A stretch of 64,000 nucleotides of DNA from Chlorokybus atmophyticus (lineage: Eukaryota; Streptophyta; Chlorokybophyceae; Chlorokybales; Chlorokybaceae), in the NCBI GenBank assembly GCA_009103225.1, contig RHPI01001020.1, positions 53,426-117,425 of the forward strand, read 5' to 3'. A program made the position numbers and the translations under genes. How positions within the stretch are numbered: position 1 is the stretch's first letter; each line of letters starts with the position of its first letter. The notes under the pieces are model-generated. The model was not told the origin of the DNA, did not search any database, and saw nothing but the letters and a program-made list of their open reading frames with translations. Shown here piece after piece: positions 38,045 to 49,052 of this stretch.

Positions 38045-38052
38045 GGTATGAC

Positions 38053-38136
38053 CCCGTTATGCTACAATAGCTCACTTCTATTGTAAGCTATGCTCACTTT
38101 GAGCAATGCAATCACGTGCAAACACACAACTGCCAC
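38053..38136. other. Short non-coding segment right of the hAT element
   Basis: Unremarkable sequence between the hAT duplication and the tandem repeat. Confidence 0.4.
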
Positions 38137-38573
38137 CTGTCATCAGGTAGTAATATACAATAACTCTGCAGCAGCCCCACCAATAATGTTCACCATCTCA
38201 TCTAATGTTGGCACGCACAAACTCCAATCTTCGTTTTGTACCACTGTGCCACTTTCGGGGGTCCAAGGTACAGTACTGTCACACTAATGTACCTGATCAC
38301 AATGGATCATTATTGGGGGTGCACCGCATACACGGGTAGCCAATCCCTATACAGAACTGTCATCAGGTAGTAATATACAATAACTCTGCAGCAGCCCCAC
38401 CAATAATGTTCACCATCTCATCTAATGTTGGCACGCACAAACTCCAATCTTCGTTTTGTACCACTGTGCCACTTTCGGGGGTCCAAGGTACAGTACTGTC
38501 ACACTAATGTACCTGATCACAATGGATCATTATTGGGGGTGCACCGCATACACGGGTAGCCAATCCCTATACA
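38137..38573. repeat. Two-copy tandem duplication, 220-base period
   Basis: 38137-38356 is repeated at 38357-38573 with no difference that I can see over the shared 217 bases; both start CTGTCATCAGGTAGTAATAT and end CCAATCCCTATACA. No open frame runs through with coding character. Identity means a very recent duplication or an assembly artefact. Confidence 0.95.
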
Positions 38574-38925
38574 TGCAAATCCCCCCCTGCATTTCTTTCT
38601 TTACGCGTTTTCCTCCTATATACATAGATGTGTGTTTTTTTACCAAAGTGGTCTATGCATACAATGTGCGCATCTGCGCACCGGCTCTTGGCTATGCTGA
38701 AATCTCGGCTTGCCACATAAGCCAGGCACAACCTCGCATTGCATACTCTGTACATTTGCGCTGGTTGTGTAACAACAGAGATACAAGCGGTTGATTGTCT
38801 ACCCTACCACATTGCTACATATAGCTAACCATAATGACCACACATTGTAGGGAGCGACACACAATTGCCAGACAAGCCCAGTGTGGTGGAGTCAATGACT
38901 CGCTGCGTGTCCTTCATCTCTCACT

Positions 38926-41906
38926 TTAGACAATGAGCTCTACCGCCTCGCGCACCCGGGCTTGATCACTTACCGACAAGTTGCGCAATCCATTGATGGA
39001 TCGCAGAGAGACACCGCCTCGCAGCTGCAGGCAGTGGATGTGATGGTGCGTAGGAGGATGGCCCTGCACATCCAAGTATGGCACAACAGTTAGCACCAAA
39101 CAGCAGAGACACTCAGCACAACTTCTCCTCCCCTCTTAAGGAGTTTGGGGTAGGTTGACTATCAAAACCACTATCATAGGTGTTAAGAGCATGCAACGAT
39201 CACATACATCACAGGCGGGCGCATCTGATGCTGCACAACATGTACCAACCTCAGGAGCTACGGTAAAGTATGGCTGCCTTGTTAGTATGTGTGCATGGCA
39301 GGTGTGACAGGGGAATCTTCCATTGCGGGCATATTCAACCTGCCAGTGGAACACCATTGTCAATAACAATACGGTTAGGTGATGCAGGCCAGACTGCTGA
39401 TGATGCTAATTTACTCACCGAATAAGTGCACCGCCTTGACGACCCGGCGCCGCCAGCACTCTGAGGTCTTCGCTGAACACGTGGCGGTGGTACAGCATGC
39501 TGCCTCTCAGATGGAGGAAATAATCCTAGCGGGAGGTGTTGGAGCATGCGCAATACATGTGAGGGTGATGGAGCTGTCATGCAGAAGACGCTGTTAGCAT
39601 GCAAACAGAAATCACCACGAATGCTGCATCACAAAGAATGTGCTCTGACTATCCTGTCACTTTGGAGAGGATGACCAGGTCACAACTATGACATGAACTA
39701 AACTACTCACCACGGAGATCTGACATGTGGATGACATGGGAAGGGTAGTGTCCAAAAGGAATCTCTGTTCCCATGCGCGGGTGGTGGTGTCTGCTGCGAG
39801 GTGATTGTCGCTTCTTCATTTGCTCAAACACCTTCTTCCGCCTTTCGCGTTCTGCCCTTTCGGCATCCGTCATATGCTGCAGCACACGTGTGCTGAGAAG
39901 GCTGGCGTAGCCTCGAGGCATAACGTTCACACGATGCAAAACCAAAGTACTTACCGATGCCATTCGGTCAATAACATTATCAATCGTCCTCACAGCAACG
40001 GGAGGGCCAGTGACTCTTTCTCGGCAAGTTGGGCAGGTGTCATTCTTATTTAGCCAGGGTGTGATGCAGTCGCCACAAACTGCAAACAAGAAGGACTGAG
40101 CACGCAGGCAGCAACCATTGACAACATACACAGACAACAATCTGTCAAACATGACAAGGAAAGGACATATGGTACGTACATGTGTGTGAGCACGACAGCG
40201 TGTGTGCTGCAATGAGCCACTCCCGGCAGATGACACACTCAAATTCTTCGCCCAAAAGCTCCATGGCTGTATTCGTAGTATCCTCCTTGCGTGGTTCAGT
40301 TGCGGACGCTGGTACCTATTGAGGTACCAACATAAACGTGGGGTCAACAACCTAACACAAAACACCTCAACAGAGCACAGTTGCCCGCTGCAGTGACAAC
40401 CACAAACCTCACATTAACTACTGCCCGGCTTACCGTGGCATCCTGCTGCCTTGGTCGTTTAGGTGATGAGAGAGTCAAATCCTCTTCTGCCCGGTTGCGC
40501 TTGCGGCGTGAAGCTGCTGCCTTATCAAGGTCTAGCAGAGTGGCTTGTTGCAAGCCAGGGCGTGCATGTCGTTCCCGCCAAGCGGAGGACGGACCAGGCT
40601 GTGCCGCGTGTGGCACGGCAGGCGGCTCTGCCGTGAGGTCTACTGTGCGTGTCGATGCAGCCTCGGGACCTAAAACTTCGGCATCATCGGTGAGATCTAC
40701 CACTAGATCGACAGCCCTGCAGCTGCTGGAGTTGCCCCTTGCATCCACTGCTGAGAAAGACAGCTAGCATTAAAACCAAATGCATGAAGAACATAAAACA
40801 CTGACACAATACTTGGACAGACAACAGCAGTGCAGATTCTCTAGTTCACCCTGGTTAGCATGCAGCAACTGGTTCGTCAAACGAGTTCAGAGCTGGTTCC
40901 CCAATGGGCAACCAAGTAAAGCTAGTCAACCAGGCAATATAGGCCAATAGGGCTGCAACTATATGATGTTACTGACCTGTGGCCTTGCCGGGACGCTGAA
41001 TGCGGTGACCTGAAGCACTAGCCAGCTCAGCGGCATCCTCCGGGCTGCTTTCTCGTCTCACAAGTTGGTCAGAAGCATCGGCTTCAAACCGGTATATAAA
41101 GGGGTTGCAAAACTCTCCACCCTCAGTGTTAATCAACACCTGCACAAAAGGGTCAGTCACTTCACCAGCTCGCTGGCTGTGTGTGGATGTTCAGTTTTGA
41201 ACTGATGTATAGCGCACTGTTTATTTCTCTTCACAACGAAAAGAGAATGCCAAGCAAGCAATCAAACCACAAAGACTGGTCTGAAACACCACATTCTAAG
41301 AAGGCGCAGCACCTGGCACGCGAAGATACATGCACAGGCTGGTTGCAATGTGTAAACAACCAACCCTGTGCATGCATATACGCAGGCACGTAGATGCATG
41401 GTAATGATGACGAACCTGTGGACCGAAGGAGACTATGTCGCCATGGTTGAGTACTGTGGGCGAAGAAACGCGCCCGTTATTAACAAAACAGCCGTTGAAG
41501 GACTGTTGATCTTCTAACACGAACTGGCCCTCATGCCGCCTCTTCACAACAGCGTGCTTCCTGGACAGCAGCGCCGGAGCCTACACCAAGAGCAATTCGT
41601 CAACGTCACAATAGCATCAAGCCACGTAAACTAAACACATGCTCGTGACAATCTGACGAGAACGACAAACGTTTGCAAGTCACAAATTCCAAGGTTAAGA
41701 TTGTCATCAACGACATCAAAGCACATACAACAGCAGCTAGGGTTTCCTGTAACGTTACTTACGGTAGCGGAGCTGAGCCGAAGCTGGCAGGAGGGGTTCC
41801 TGCCAATAGAGACGCTGTTCCCGTGATCGCTGAGCCTTACAAGTTCCGGGACGCCGCTTCCACCAGCAGCCGCAGCGCCTTCCTGCTGCCGGAACAGCCG
41901 CAGCAT
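38926..41906 (-). CDS. FHA-RING E3 ubiquitin ligase (RNF8/CHFR-like) with C-terminal PARP-type zinc finger
   Basis: Ten exons in phase: 41763-41906, 41416-41580, 40977-41139, 40434-40750, 40180-40315, 39955-40079, 39711-39876, 39419-39573, 39250-39339, 38926-39063; about 532 residues. Exons 1-2 give an FHA phosphothreonine-binding domain (VSIGRNPSCQLRLS, LLSRKHAVV, SFNGCFVNNGR, LNHGDIVSFG). Exon 4 is basic with a KRPR-type nuclear signal. Exons 5-6 give a C3HC4 RING (FECVICRE, CSHTFCGDC, CPTC), which recruits an E2. Exons 9-10 give VEYARNGRFPCHTCHAHI, HHHIHC and INGLRNLSVSDQ, which fits the C-x2-C...H-x2-C PARP-type zinc finger that binds DNA breaks. In-frame TAG TAG precede the ATG. Family knowledge suggests a role in DNA-damage or mitotic checkpoint signalling. 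Exon 4 has a CAGCAG acceptor; the donor after exon 9 (GTTGGT) is unusual. Confidence 0.87.
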
Positions 41907-42197
41907 CGCCTACTACTAGCTACACCTCACGTCGGACGGTGTACCACCAGGTCAGTACAACCCCAAAAACGAACTCTCTGGAACGCCTTTCAAGCTTCCT
42001 AATCACCCAGACAATGACAAGCCCGCCCCCGCCCACACCGTGGCCTACGCCGCGGAGCTTACGTGGCGCCGTGTGCTGACATCTTAAACCCCTGGTCCCA
42101 GATCAGACTTCGTCTATAAGATACTGGGACTCTTTTGGGCTTGAGTTGGGACTATTTTGGGTTTAGGGATTAGGGTTAGGGTTCAGGACTTGGGTTT
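41907..42197. promoter_or_regulatory. Divergent promoter of the FHA-RING and Nup93 genes, with telomere-like motif
   Basis: The two start codons are 291 bases apart on opposite strands, so one short region must drive both. At 42158-42186 it has TTTAGGGATTAGGGTTAGGG, a telo-box-like run, just upstream of the Nup93 start. No TATA box is evident. Confidence 0.6.
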
Positions 42198-45100
42198 ATG
42201 CGGGAGGAGGGGTGGAAGGAGGAGGGGGAGGGCGGCGGCGCTTGCCTCTCCGGGATGGCCGGGAGGCAATGGGAGGCGTTGCTGTTGCAGAGCAGCGACC
42301 TCGCCGCCGCTGCGGCTGTCCGCAAGGATGCCGCCCCTGCCCTGGGCACCACAGGCATCCCGCTCATTGAGCGCAGCATAGACCAGCTTGAGGCGCTCTC
42401 TCGCCAGCTACGGGAGCGGTCTGGACCTGCTGGAGACGCTGGTAAGCACATGCAAGTGTGTGTGAAGTCAGTCGTTTGACCTGAGCATGCGCTTTCACTG
42501 CTAAGCTCTGTTTTGAGGCCCCGTGCCTGGTGTGCAAGCGATGCAGAGCGTGCATGAATTGCATTTGAACGTTGGCAGCATTGGTTGCATTTCTACTCAA
42601 GTCAACAAAAACGCTACACAATCGTGTTCACGCTTGGGTTGTGTTAACTTGTGTACATTGTGTGTTATCTAGTCTCTACGCGTCATTCTGCTTGGTGTGC
42701 GGACAGGAAGCAGTGCGCACAACTTGTATACGCCGCCACTATGATATGTTGTTTCCCTGCGCTATTGCTACCACTGCATGGCCTGTGTATGTGCAAGCAG
42801 CATTCAGGTACACGCTAACAGCACGCATGGTCTGACCGCATCATCACAACAAGAACCATCTCCTGGCAGACACATCAAAGAGCATCGCTGCCATTCGGCT
42901 CTTGGCGAGGGAGGGTGTGGATGCGGACAGGCTCAGCCGAGAGTTGCGAAGCTTCGAGCTGCGCGCGTCCGTGGACGATGTGTTTCCCATTGATCACACA
43001 CCAACATCCTTGCCAGAATACCTGAAACACCTGCACCAAGCAACACTGCTCACAGCCATCCACCAGGTGGGTTTGCCACAGTGACGTGTGCATGCACTCT
43101 TTTGGTGCTTATCACCAACAGGGCATAGAGTATATTGGTGTCTTTCAGGCGCAAGCGCTTGCAAATGAGAGGTTTGAGGCCTTCATGGCGAACGCCATGC
43201 GCAGAGACTACGACAAAGAGAAGAGGCAATTTTTGCAATCGTTTGGCCGGTTACTCGCTTCGCCTTCTGTTCCCACCTCAACCTCTGTACAAGCAGTTCC
43301 AACACCAGGTGCAGCTCCCACAAAAGCCGCTGCATATGCTCAGGCTGTCAAGTCGCTTAATCAAGCAGTCACAAGTGGACAACAGTTTGAGGTGGGTGTT
43401 CACATACCTTGGCAACAGACATGAATGAGTCTCATGTGGGCATTGTGTTATGTTACACGCTCAGTTGGTGACACTAACCATTATATGCTGCAGGTGGTTT
43501 CAAGCTGTTTAGAGGCGTCCACTATGGGCGTGTCACGAGATCAAGCTGCAGCTCTTACCAACGTGTGGCGCCTGCTGGACTGCTTAGTCAATGGAGCCGA
43601 CAGCGTGCTTGGGCAGGTGCTGCATTGTGTACGGTCAATGCCGTGATACCGCTTGCATGCATGTTTATTGCGTCTTGTTGTTACGCAAGCGCAGGTGCGT
43701 GGAGCGCGAAGCTTTCTGGAGCAGGGCCACGTACAGTACATCATGGATGTCATCAACTCGCATCCATCACAGGTACGCTGCTTACTTCACAACAGCAATA
43801 GCCAGCTTGTGCGTTGCTGTGTTGTTATGTTGCTGCATGCCAGTCGTGTTGATGACGCCAGGGTGCTGCAATGCTTGCACATCAATCACAATAGGCGCGA
43901 TTGGGCGGGGCAACCAGCACCATAGACCGCATCAAGGCCTTTCTGCGTGTGAAGTTGAGGGATCAGGGGCCCCTGGACTTTGATGCAGAGAGCAGCAATG
44001 CCCGCTCCCCTCCAATTGACACAACGTGGTATCAAATCTTCTACTGCCTCAGATCCGGTTACTATGACGATGCTCTACAGGTAGGGTGCATGATGTGACG
44101 TCAACATGCATTTGCAGTCACTCTCGCATGCGCGTACTTGACTGCAACTGCGTACACACGCGCACGCATGCACATATACACCTATTTACACGCATGCACG
44201 CATGTTGGTCCAATTCTTTGCAGGTTGCAAAGAACTCGAGAGCATTGTCAGCCGCACGTGGAGGGGCTAGTTTTTCAGCAGCGCTTGCCGAATGGGTGCA
44301 TAGCAAGGGTGTGGTTTCCAGTGCGACAGCTGAACCAGTGGCGGCTGAGTGCGAACGCATGCTCAGAACAGCAGACCGGCAGGTTGATAGCACATTGCAA
44401 TGTCTGCAGTAAGCTTGTGTTGTTTTGTGTCCCAGTTGTAGGGACTTCTTGCTGCTGCCAGGGTCGACCAAGCTATGAACGAATAAAGCTGCTGGTTTAC
44501 GCAATTGTTGCGGGTCATTGGCGTGCAGTGGACAGGCTGCAAGTTGACACTCCCAGCCTGTTCAACACCATCCAAGACTTCATGTGGGTCAGGCTAGCAT
44601 TGATACAGAAGGATGAGTCCACGTCTCCCAATGACTACACCATTAAGGATCTGCAGTTCTACCTGCGACAGTATCCGCCATCACATTACAACAAGAACGG
44701 ACTAGACCCTTTGCTATATGGCCAAGTGAGCGTCACAATGTGTGTGTGTGTGTATCTCGCACCGTGTACTTGTGCTGATTATGTGTTTGCAGGTGTTGCT
44801 GCTCAGCCTTCAGTATGGTGACTTCTTGGCATATTTGGCTCGCGATCGCGTCACCGAGCCGTACCGCGTGGACGCTGTGCATTTCGCCATAGCCCTTTCC
44901 CACTACGGGGTAAGGTGTTCAAGCATGGCTTGTCAGTCCGAGCGCGCTAGTGTGTGTTTGTTTCTGACAGGTTTGCTGCTTGCAGTTGCTGCGATCCCGC
45001 ACCGATGCCATGGACGAGTCCATCGACGTGGTGGCGGATCCAACGGCTTACATCCGCCAGTATGGCGAGAGCTTCCTCGCAACAGACCCCGCCACCGCCA

Positions 45101-46288
45101 TGGAGTACTTTGCTTGCGCAGCGCGCGCTGCCGGTCCGCAGGGGGAACACGAGGAGCTGCTGGTAGGCCCTTCATTTCTTTGTAATGTGTGTGTCCCCGT
45201 GTGCGCGGGTGCAAGCGTGCGTGCGCGCGCACGCATGTATGAATCCCTGTCTCTTTACCTGTTTCATGTGTGTTTAGGCGATGTTCACCGAGCTTCTGGT
45301 GTCGCCCGGAGGTTTGCAGTTGCTTCCTTCTGGCGATCGCCCTGGTGAGATCGAGCGCTTTATCAAAGACAGGAATGACTTGCGCAAGATCATCCTGGAC
45401 GCTGCTTACCATTGCGAAACCAAGTCCATGTTTGATGAAGCCATTGAGCTGTACCACCGTGCCGGTAAGGCGTATACAAGTGGTGTATTCAGAGCCTGTT
45501 TTCATCAGTGCCGATGACACCGGCCACTTTGGTATTGATGCCCTACTTATCAATGCATGATAGGGGCACCCATTCTGGCTTTGGCTGTTGTCAACCGAAA
45601 GCTTGCCGATGCGATTCAAGTGGGAGGAGGCACGCTGGCAATCAAGCCGCTGCCACCCCAGGAATGGCAGCAACTCAAGCGACGTGGTAGGCTTACATTG
45701 AAGGAAAACTGTGGCACATCATTTGGTGCATCTGTCTGGGTTCATGTAAGCAACCGATGTGTTGTGTCTGCCAGGTGATGAGTTGAGACAGGACATTGAG
45801 TTTGCTTCCTCGCGCATGAAGGAGGCAGATTACAACGACGGGAGGCTGCAGATACAGACGTTTGAGCAGCTTTGGCATCTGTATGAGTTTGCTCGCGCCT
45901 ACAGCGAGAGGAGGTGAGCCACATGTCGTGCCACAACTCTCAAGCCACTCACACATTACTGCATAGCGTTTGCAGTATACATGCGGCACACATGTTCACA
46001 ACCCGCAGGCTCTCAGATTCGTTGGCGTTGTTGGAGAAGCTGTCCTTTTTACCTTTGGAGACTCAGCGTGTGGAGTTGTGTCGCGCTGGTTTGGAGTCGC
46101 TGGACCAGTCCGTGGCATCAAAGCTGCCGGCGGTGCTGCTGGTCGCAGCCGAGCTTCTGTTCAAGCAGCATCGCTCAGGCGTGCCGGCAAAAGAGCAATT
46201 GCGAGCCCTCATGCAGTTTGCTACGGGGTTGCAGCTGCCGCCGTTTGTAGTGCAAAGACTTGCAGAAATAAATGGAATGGTTGCGTGA
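42198..46288 (+). CDS. NUP93: Nucleoporin Nup93/Nic96
   Basis: Fourteen exons in phase: 42198-42441, 42870-43066, 43149-43391, 43494-43616, 43695-43772, 43895-44080, 44224-44382, 44462-44725, 44793-44909, 44986-45162, 45278-45464, 45564-45686, 45775-45913, 46009-46288; about 838 residues, as expected for the family (yeast Nic96 and human Nup93 are close to this). It is a scaffold protein of the nuclear pore inner ring. The N-terminal 60 residues would bind other inner-ring nucleoporins; the rest is the alpha-solenoid Nic96 domain. Recognisable blocks include FLRVKLRDQGPLD with DTTWYQIFYCLRSGYYDDAL (exon 6), EWVHSKG, QDFMWVRLALIQ (exon 8), LLSLQYGDFLAYL (exon 9) and DPTAYIRQYGESFL (exon 10). 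An ATG at 42255 is an alternative start. Introns 6, 8 and 10 hold CA/TG-alternating tracts. Confidence 0.93.
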
Positions 46289-46494
46289 TATGTTGCACTG
46301 CTCCATGCTAGATTTTGGTGTAAATGCCGCGCGCGCGTTGTCTGTGTGTGTACGTGTTTGCGTAGTTCACATCATCTCATCATTGTCTCTGTTATTTTGG
46401 ACATTATCACAAGCTCGCGGCAAGCGTGGTATACAATGCTAAGAGTTTGCTGCTAGGTGGCAAACCCTGGACCCACTTAATTGCAACACAAATA
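46289..46494. other. Convergent 3' intergenic space
   Basis: Only 206 bases separate the stop codons of Nup93 (+) and the cysteine-rich gene (-), so their 3' UTRs probably overlap. A TGTAA at 46319 is a possible plus-strand poly(A) signal. Confidence 0.5.
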
Positions 46495-48441
46495 TTACAA
46501 CACCAACAGGCCAAATCCCAACGCGACAACTCCCGCCAACATGAGCAACAGTGCAGCAACTCCACGTGTCCCATATGCGCCATTGGGGCTCCCGGCGCCC
46601 GTCTTCGGGGGCGGAGGAGGAGGCGCACGGGCGACAGGCGTGCCGGGCGGGGGAAGCCCTGACACATCCACTCAAAATCAGGCTTCCGTCATGCTCACTC
46701 ACCACAGCAGCATAGATGCCACTAATCATGTCCACAATACAAATGACAACGACAACAATGACGACGACATCAACAGTGGTGCGCTGTGAGTTGATCTTCC
46801 TCAGACCTGGAGGTGGGCGCGGGGGAGGCGGCGGAGGTGTTTGTGCCGGCAGAGCATCGGGAACTGTTTGTACCGTCATCAACAAGTAAGTCTTGCGCAA
46901 GACATCATATCACTCACATACGTGGTGTGATCTGAGTGGGCATTCCCCGTCCACATTTACTGTATACACGCGCACCACCCGAGCACTTACCGTTGCAGTA
47001 GTTTTTGACGGTTGAAGGCGTGCCGGGCGTGCAGCAGACTATCGGCCCTTGGAGCACGCTGGTATCGATACCCGACGACACCATTGTCTGCATGTTGAGC
47101 ATTGTGTATCATATGTGTATCAGATCATCATGATGTGTGAAATGTAGCATCACGCGCATGCGTTCACAACCTCAAACTCACCTGATAAGTCTGGCTGCTG
47201 TTGGCATAAAAGCCGCCGTATTGGGCATTAAGCTGCCCCATTGTCACATTCTGTTACACGCGACAGACGTGTGCTGTATGTCATTTCATCAGAGATGGGT
47301 TGTCTTCCAGCCAACAACAAAAGCAAGCAGTTGAATGTTGGGATCCCCTTTGGTTATATATCACCTGTGTGCAGGAAATGTTGCCTGTGACACATCCAAA
47401 TGCTTGCACCGTATCGGAGAAGCTCACGCTGGAACTTGTGCCTGTGTTTGCGTGCAAGGAGAGTACACAACAAAGTGAGATAGTGTTCCCGCCACAATGC
47501 ACATGAGCCCAGTCAGCTTTCACTCACTGACTAGGCTGGCTTTGAAACACGCCGTTGCGCCCGATGGACATGTAAGCTGCGTGTGACAGCAACAACTGTT
47601 AGTTAAGAGGTATTACGACTCGGTGAAGCAGCCTGGAACATGATGTATCTATTCAATGACTACAGTGGTGAGTGTACTTGCGGACACGTGCATACACCCA
47701 CGCACACGTACGCAGTCACGCACACACGCACCCACACGCGCGCATGCGCATGCACACATACATACGGATTTGCGTACCGCGGAGCATCCTGCGCCGTTGC
47801 TGCACTGGTTGCGCTGATAGTCCAGCCCAGCTATGCACCCGATCGCCTCAACTGATCACACGAGACAGTATGAGAGAGGGACGAACATCAATACAAACAA
47901 GTTGGATGACTATTTCACGCTTGTCGTACTTCGTTTTAACACAAACACGCATCTTGATGGTCAACATGTGACGAGAAGACGTCAGCATGTGACATACTCA
48001 CATAATTATGCAACATGTGACGATTATAGCCACCTATAACCGTTTCACATGCTGGTCATTCTAAAACCACAAAACTGTGTGTGTGTATCTCTGCAGGCAC
48101 AAAAGTCACTGGAGAATAATAGACAACCACCACCACCAAAACAACGTTTTCCCGCTGGTGACCCACCACAATGGCAACTGCCCATTGTCCATCCGTCAAT
48201 GAGCAAATGATCAACAGACGGAGTGTAGTACAAGTACACGAGTGCATCCACCGATGTGAACGATGAGAACAGTTACTCGATCCATCGGTAATGTGTTGGC
48301 TGATGGGCTGATCAGTAAGGAATGAATGAATGAACGGATGAATGAATGTATATAACGAGGTGTGATGGTATCACCTGTTGGCACAGCTGCCCACGCCAGC
48401 AGCAATCCCAACAAGCTGGCGATCAGCACCGCCCTCCCCAT
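46495..48441 (-). CDS. Small secreted cysteine-rich protein with Pro-rich stalk and probable GPI anchor (Ly6/uPAR-like spacing)
   Basis: Seven minus-strand exons join in phase: 48375-48441, 47778-47830, 47532-47576, 47182-47250, 46991-47087, 46807-46863, 46495-46670; 187 residues. Residues 1-20 are a signal peptide (VLIASLLGLLLAWAA). A region of about 95 residues follows with seven cysteines (NQC, GAGC, LTCPSGATAC, then VCC and NYCNG). The CC...CN ending and CPxG-x3-C spacing recall the Ly6/uPAR three-finger fold, but the resemblance is short. Then comes a Pro-rich stalk (PPPPPPRPPP, APPPPPPKTG) and a hydrophobic C-terminus (VAALLLMLAGVVALGFGLLVL) ending at the stop, as in GPI-anchored proteins. 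NVT and NSS are N-glycosylation sites. Exon 7 uses a GAG acceptor and exon 3 a GTCAGT donor, the weakest points of the model. Function unknown. Confidence 0.68.
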
Positions 48442-48884
48442 CGCTTCACCAGCAGCAGGCAGGAGACTAGACAGGTGATGCAGTGACTCGAGTTTCTTTT
48501 GACTGTTTTGTTTGCATTGCATTGTTGTGCCCCCCTCAACAAGAAACTGCACAGCTCAAGAGCTGAGAGTCACGTGACTGTGGGGGGGGCTGTGGTACGT
48601 ACAGCGTGTACTGGTACGTACAACCGTGTATGGTACACTGTACCTGTTGTACCTGTACGGGTACTGGTACAACAGGGCGTTTTGTACCAGTGTACGTGGT
48701 GTGCAGCGTGACGTGGCCGGCATTGACAGCGGCGGCGGCGGCGGCGGCAGAGCGAAGCTGCCAGAGTATTGAAGCTACCATATCAAGCGACACAGGCCAC
48801 CTCAGGTCTTGTTCATCGCCGCCGCCGCCGCCTCCTCTGCTTCTTGCTACAGCAGCAGGGAAAGCACACAGAGGGGTTGCAAGG
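48442..48884. promoter_or_regulatory. Divergent promoter region with GTAC cluster
   Basis: Lies between the cysteine-rich gene (-) and the GST (+). About 13 GTAC tetramers fall in 48596-48705, many as GGTAC or TGTAC, next to a TCACGTGAC palindrome (48570-48578). In Chlamydomonas, GTAC is the core bound by the SBP-domain copper/hypoxia regulator CRR1; whether that holds here is inference. CGG repeats follow at 48730-48750. Confidence 0.5.
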
Positions 48885-49020
48885 ATGTCTGCTTCCGGCA
48901 CCGCCGCCGAGGCCGCCAATGGCCAGGCGGAGGGCAACAAGTTGGTGCTGTGGAACTGCTTTGCGTGTCCATGGGCGCACAGAGCATGGATAGCCATGCT
49001 GGAAAAGGTACACATTGGCG

Positions 49021-49052
<32 letters not shown>

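Noticed and set aside
48606-48884. N-terminal extension of the GST as a transit peptide
   Set aside because: The frame is open, but the translation is Cys/Thr/Pro repeat from GTAC-rich DNA and has no Ser/Arg-rich targeting character; its first codons are within the promoter-like cluster.
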